Source of the DNA: Saprospiraceae bacterium
Lineage (GTDB): Bacteria > Bacteroidota > Bacteroidia > Chitinophagales > Saprospiraceae
Assembly: GCA_016787375.1 (NCBI GenBank)
Contig: JAEUUM010000460.1
Span: 1 to 6,492 of the forward strand
DNA length: 6,492 bases
Reading direction: 5' to 3'
Positions 5,952 to 6,492 of the stretch are shown piece by piece. Positions within the stretch are counted from its first letter, which is position 1, and each line of letters begins with the position of its first letter. The position numbers and the translations under genes are program-made. The notes below the pieces were generated by a model. The model made no database searches and was not told the origin of the DNA. It saw nothing but the letters and a program-made list of their open reading frames with translations.

Positions 5952-6492
5952 ATGAAAAATATTAGAAATTTCTGTGTTATAGCGCATATTGATCATGGCA
6001 AAAGTACTTTGTCCGACAGATTGCTTGAATATACCAAAACCATTTCTGAAAGGAACATGCAGGCTCAGGCTCTCGATGACATGGATTTGGAAAGGGAAAG
6101 AGGCATTACCATAAAAAGTCACGCGATACAAATGTATTATCATCACTCAAATGGTGAAAAATACACCCTGAATATGATTGACACTCCGGGCCACGTCGAC
6201 TTTTCCTACGAAGTTTCAAGGTCAATAGCTGCTTGTGAAGGTGCACTTTTATTGGTTGATGCTACACAAGGTATTCAGGCACAAACCATATCAAACCTAT
6301 ATTTAGCCATAGAACACAATCTCGAAATTATTCCGGTTTTGAATAAGATTGATATGGACAATGCCATGGTTGATGAAGTTTCAGACCAGATCATCGATTT
6401 GATTGGCTGCAAAAAAGAAGATATTTTGCTTGCCAGCGGAAAGACCGGTGCCGGTGTTTTGGAACTTCTTGCAGAAATTGTAAGAAGAATTC
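5952..6492 (+). CDS. lepA: Elongation factor 4 (LepA), N-terminal part, truncated by the window end
   Basis: LepA/EF4 is a conserved translational GTPase that acts on the ribosome. The 180 visible codons begin MKNIRNFCVIAHIDHGKSTLSDR, nearly the canonical LepA N-terminus, which fixes the start. GTPase motifs are P-loop AHIDHGKST at 11-19, G2 RGITIK at 50-55, G3 DTPGH at 77-81 with the catalytic-type H81, G4 NKID at 131-134, and G5 at 162-164 reading SGK where SAK is usual. EF4-like residues such as LDDMDLERERGITIK and FSYEVSRSIAACEGALLLVDA distinguish it from EF-G. The remaining domains, including the LepA-specific C-terminal domain, lie beyond 6492. It is divergent from the other genes and appears functionally unrelated to them. 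Confidence 0.97.
   Translation, partial: MKNIRNFCVIAHIDHGKSTLSDRLLEYTKTISERNMQAQALDDMDLERERGITIKSHAIQMYYHHSNGEKYTLNMIDTPGHVDFSYEVSRSIAACEGALLLVDATQGIQAQTISNLYLAIEHNLEIIPVLNKIDMDNAMVDEVSDQIIDLIGCKKEDILLASGKTGAGVLELLAEIVRRI

Noticed and set aside
5886..6146. Minus-strand 86-codon open frame
   Set aside because: It is antisense to the secure lepA 5' end and its promoter, with no recognisable motif.
6487..6492. Window ends exactly in GAATTC, an EcoRI site, suggesting a cloning junction
   Set aside because: The bases fit the expected LepA reading (VRRI then P), so they are natural coding sequence; whether the fragment was cut there cannot be told and has no biological meaning.

Overview
The window looks like ordinary chromosome of a Bacteroidota bacterium; no genus can be named from what is visible. 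The evidence is AT-rich DNA, almost no Shine-Dalgarno sequences before starts, several matches to the Bacteroidota promoter consensus (-33 TTG, -7 TAnnTTTG), a TPR-containing LytS-type kinase paired with a LytTR regulator, and a signal peptide ending in SFG|Q. No rRNA, tRNA, CRISPR, IS element or phage gene is visible.

Layout. Positions 1-152 hold no confident gene. From 3193 down to 153, on the minus strand, lies a compact signalling operon: a good promoter (3193-3165), a LytTR response regulator (3082-2321, GTG start), a previously hidden 49-codon gene (2272-2123), and a 639-residue TPR/LytS-type sensor kinase (2072-153). The small gene encodes a peptide with a textbook double-glycine leader (ISKKELTQIVGG, then a 19-residue core). 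It sits 48 bp after the regulator gene and 50 bp before the kinase gene. Next, also on the minus strand, is a two-gene unit: a COG2509-type FAD-dependent dehydrogenase (5191-3632) and a small DoxX-like membrane protein (3632-3222), overlapping by one base as TAATG. A secreted protein of unknown function (5689-5243, minus) follows. Finally a divergent, right-truncated lepA (elongation factor 4) starts at 5952 on the plus strand.

The main point of interest is the regulator-peptide-kinase cassette. Gene order and leader type recall the comCDE and related peptide-pheromone systems of Gram-positive bacteria. The kinase, however, has no membrane segment or signal peptide and consists of about eight TPR-like helical pairs, a coiled coil and a His_kinase/HATPase module. 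If the peptide is its signal, it would be sensed in the cytoplasm by a TPR domain, as in the RRNPP (Rap/PlcR/NprR) receptors, but with a histidine kinase output. This is inference. The window contains no C39-peptidase exporter and no peptide importer.
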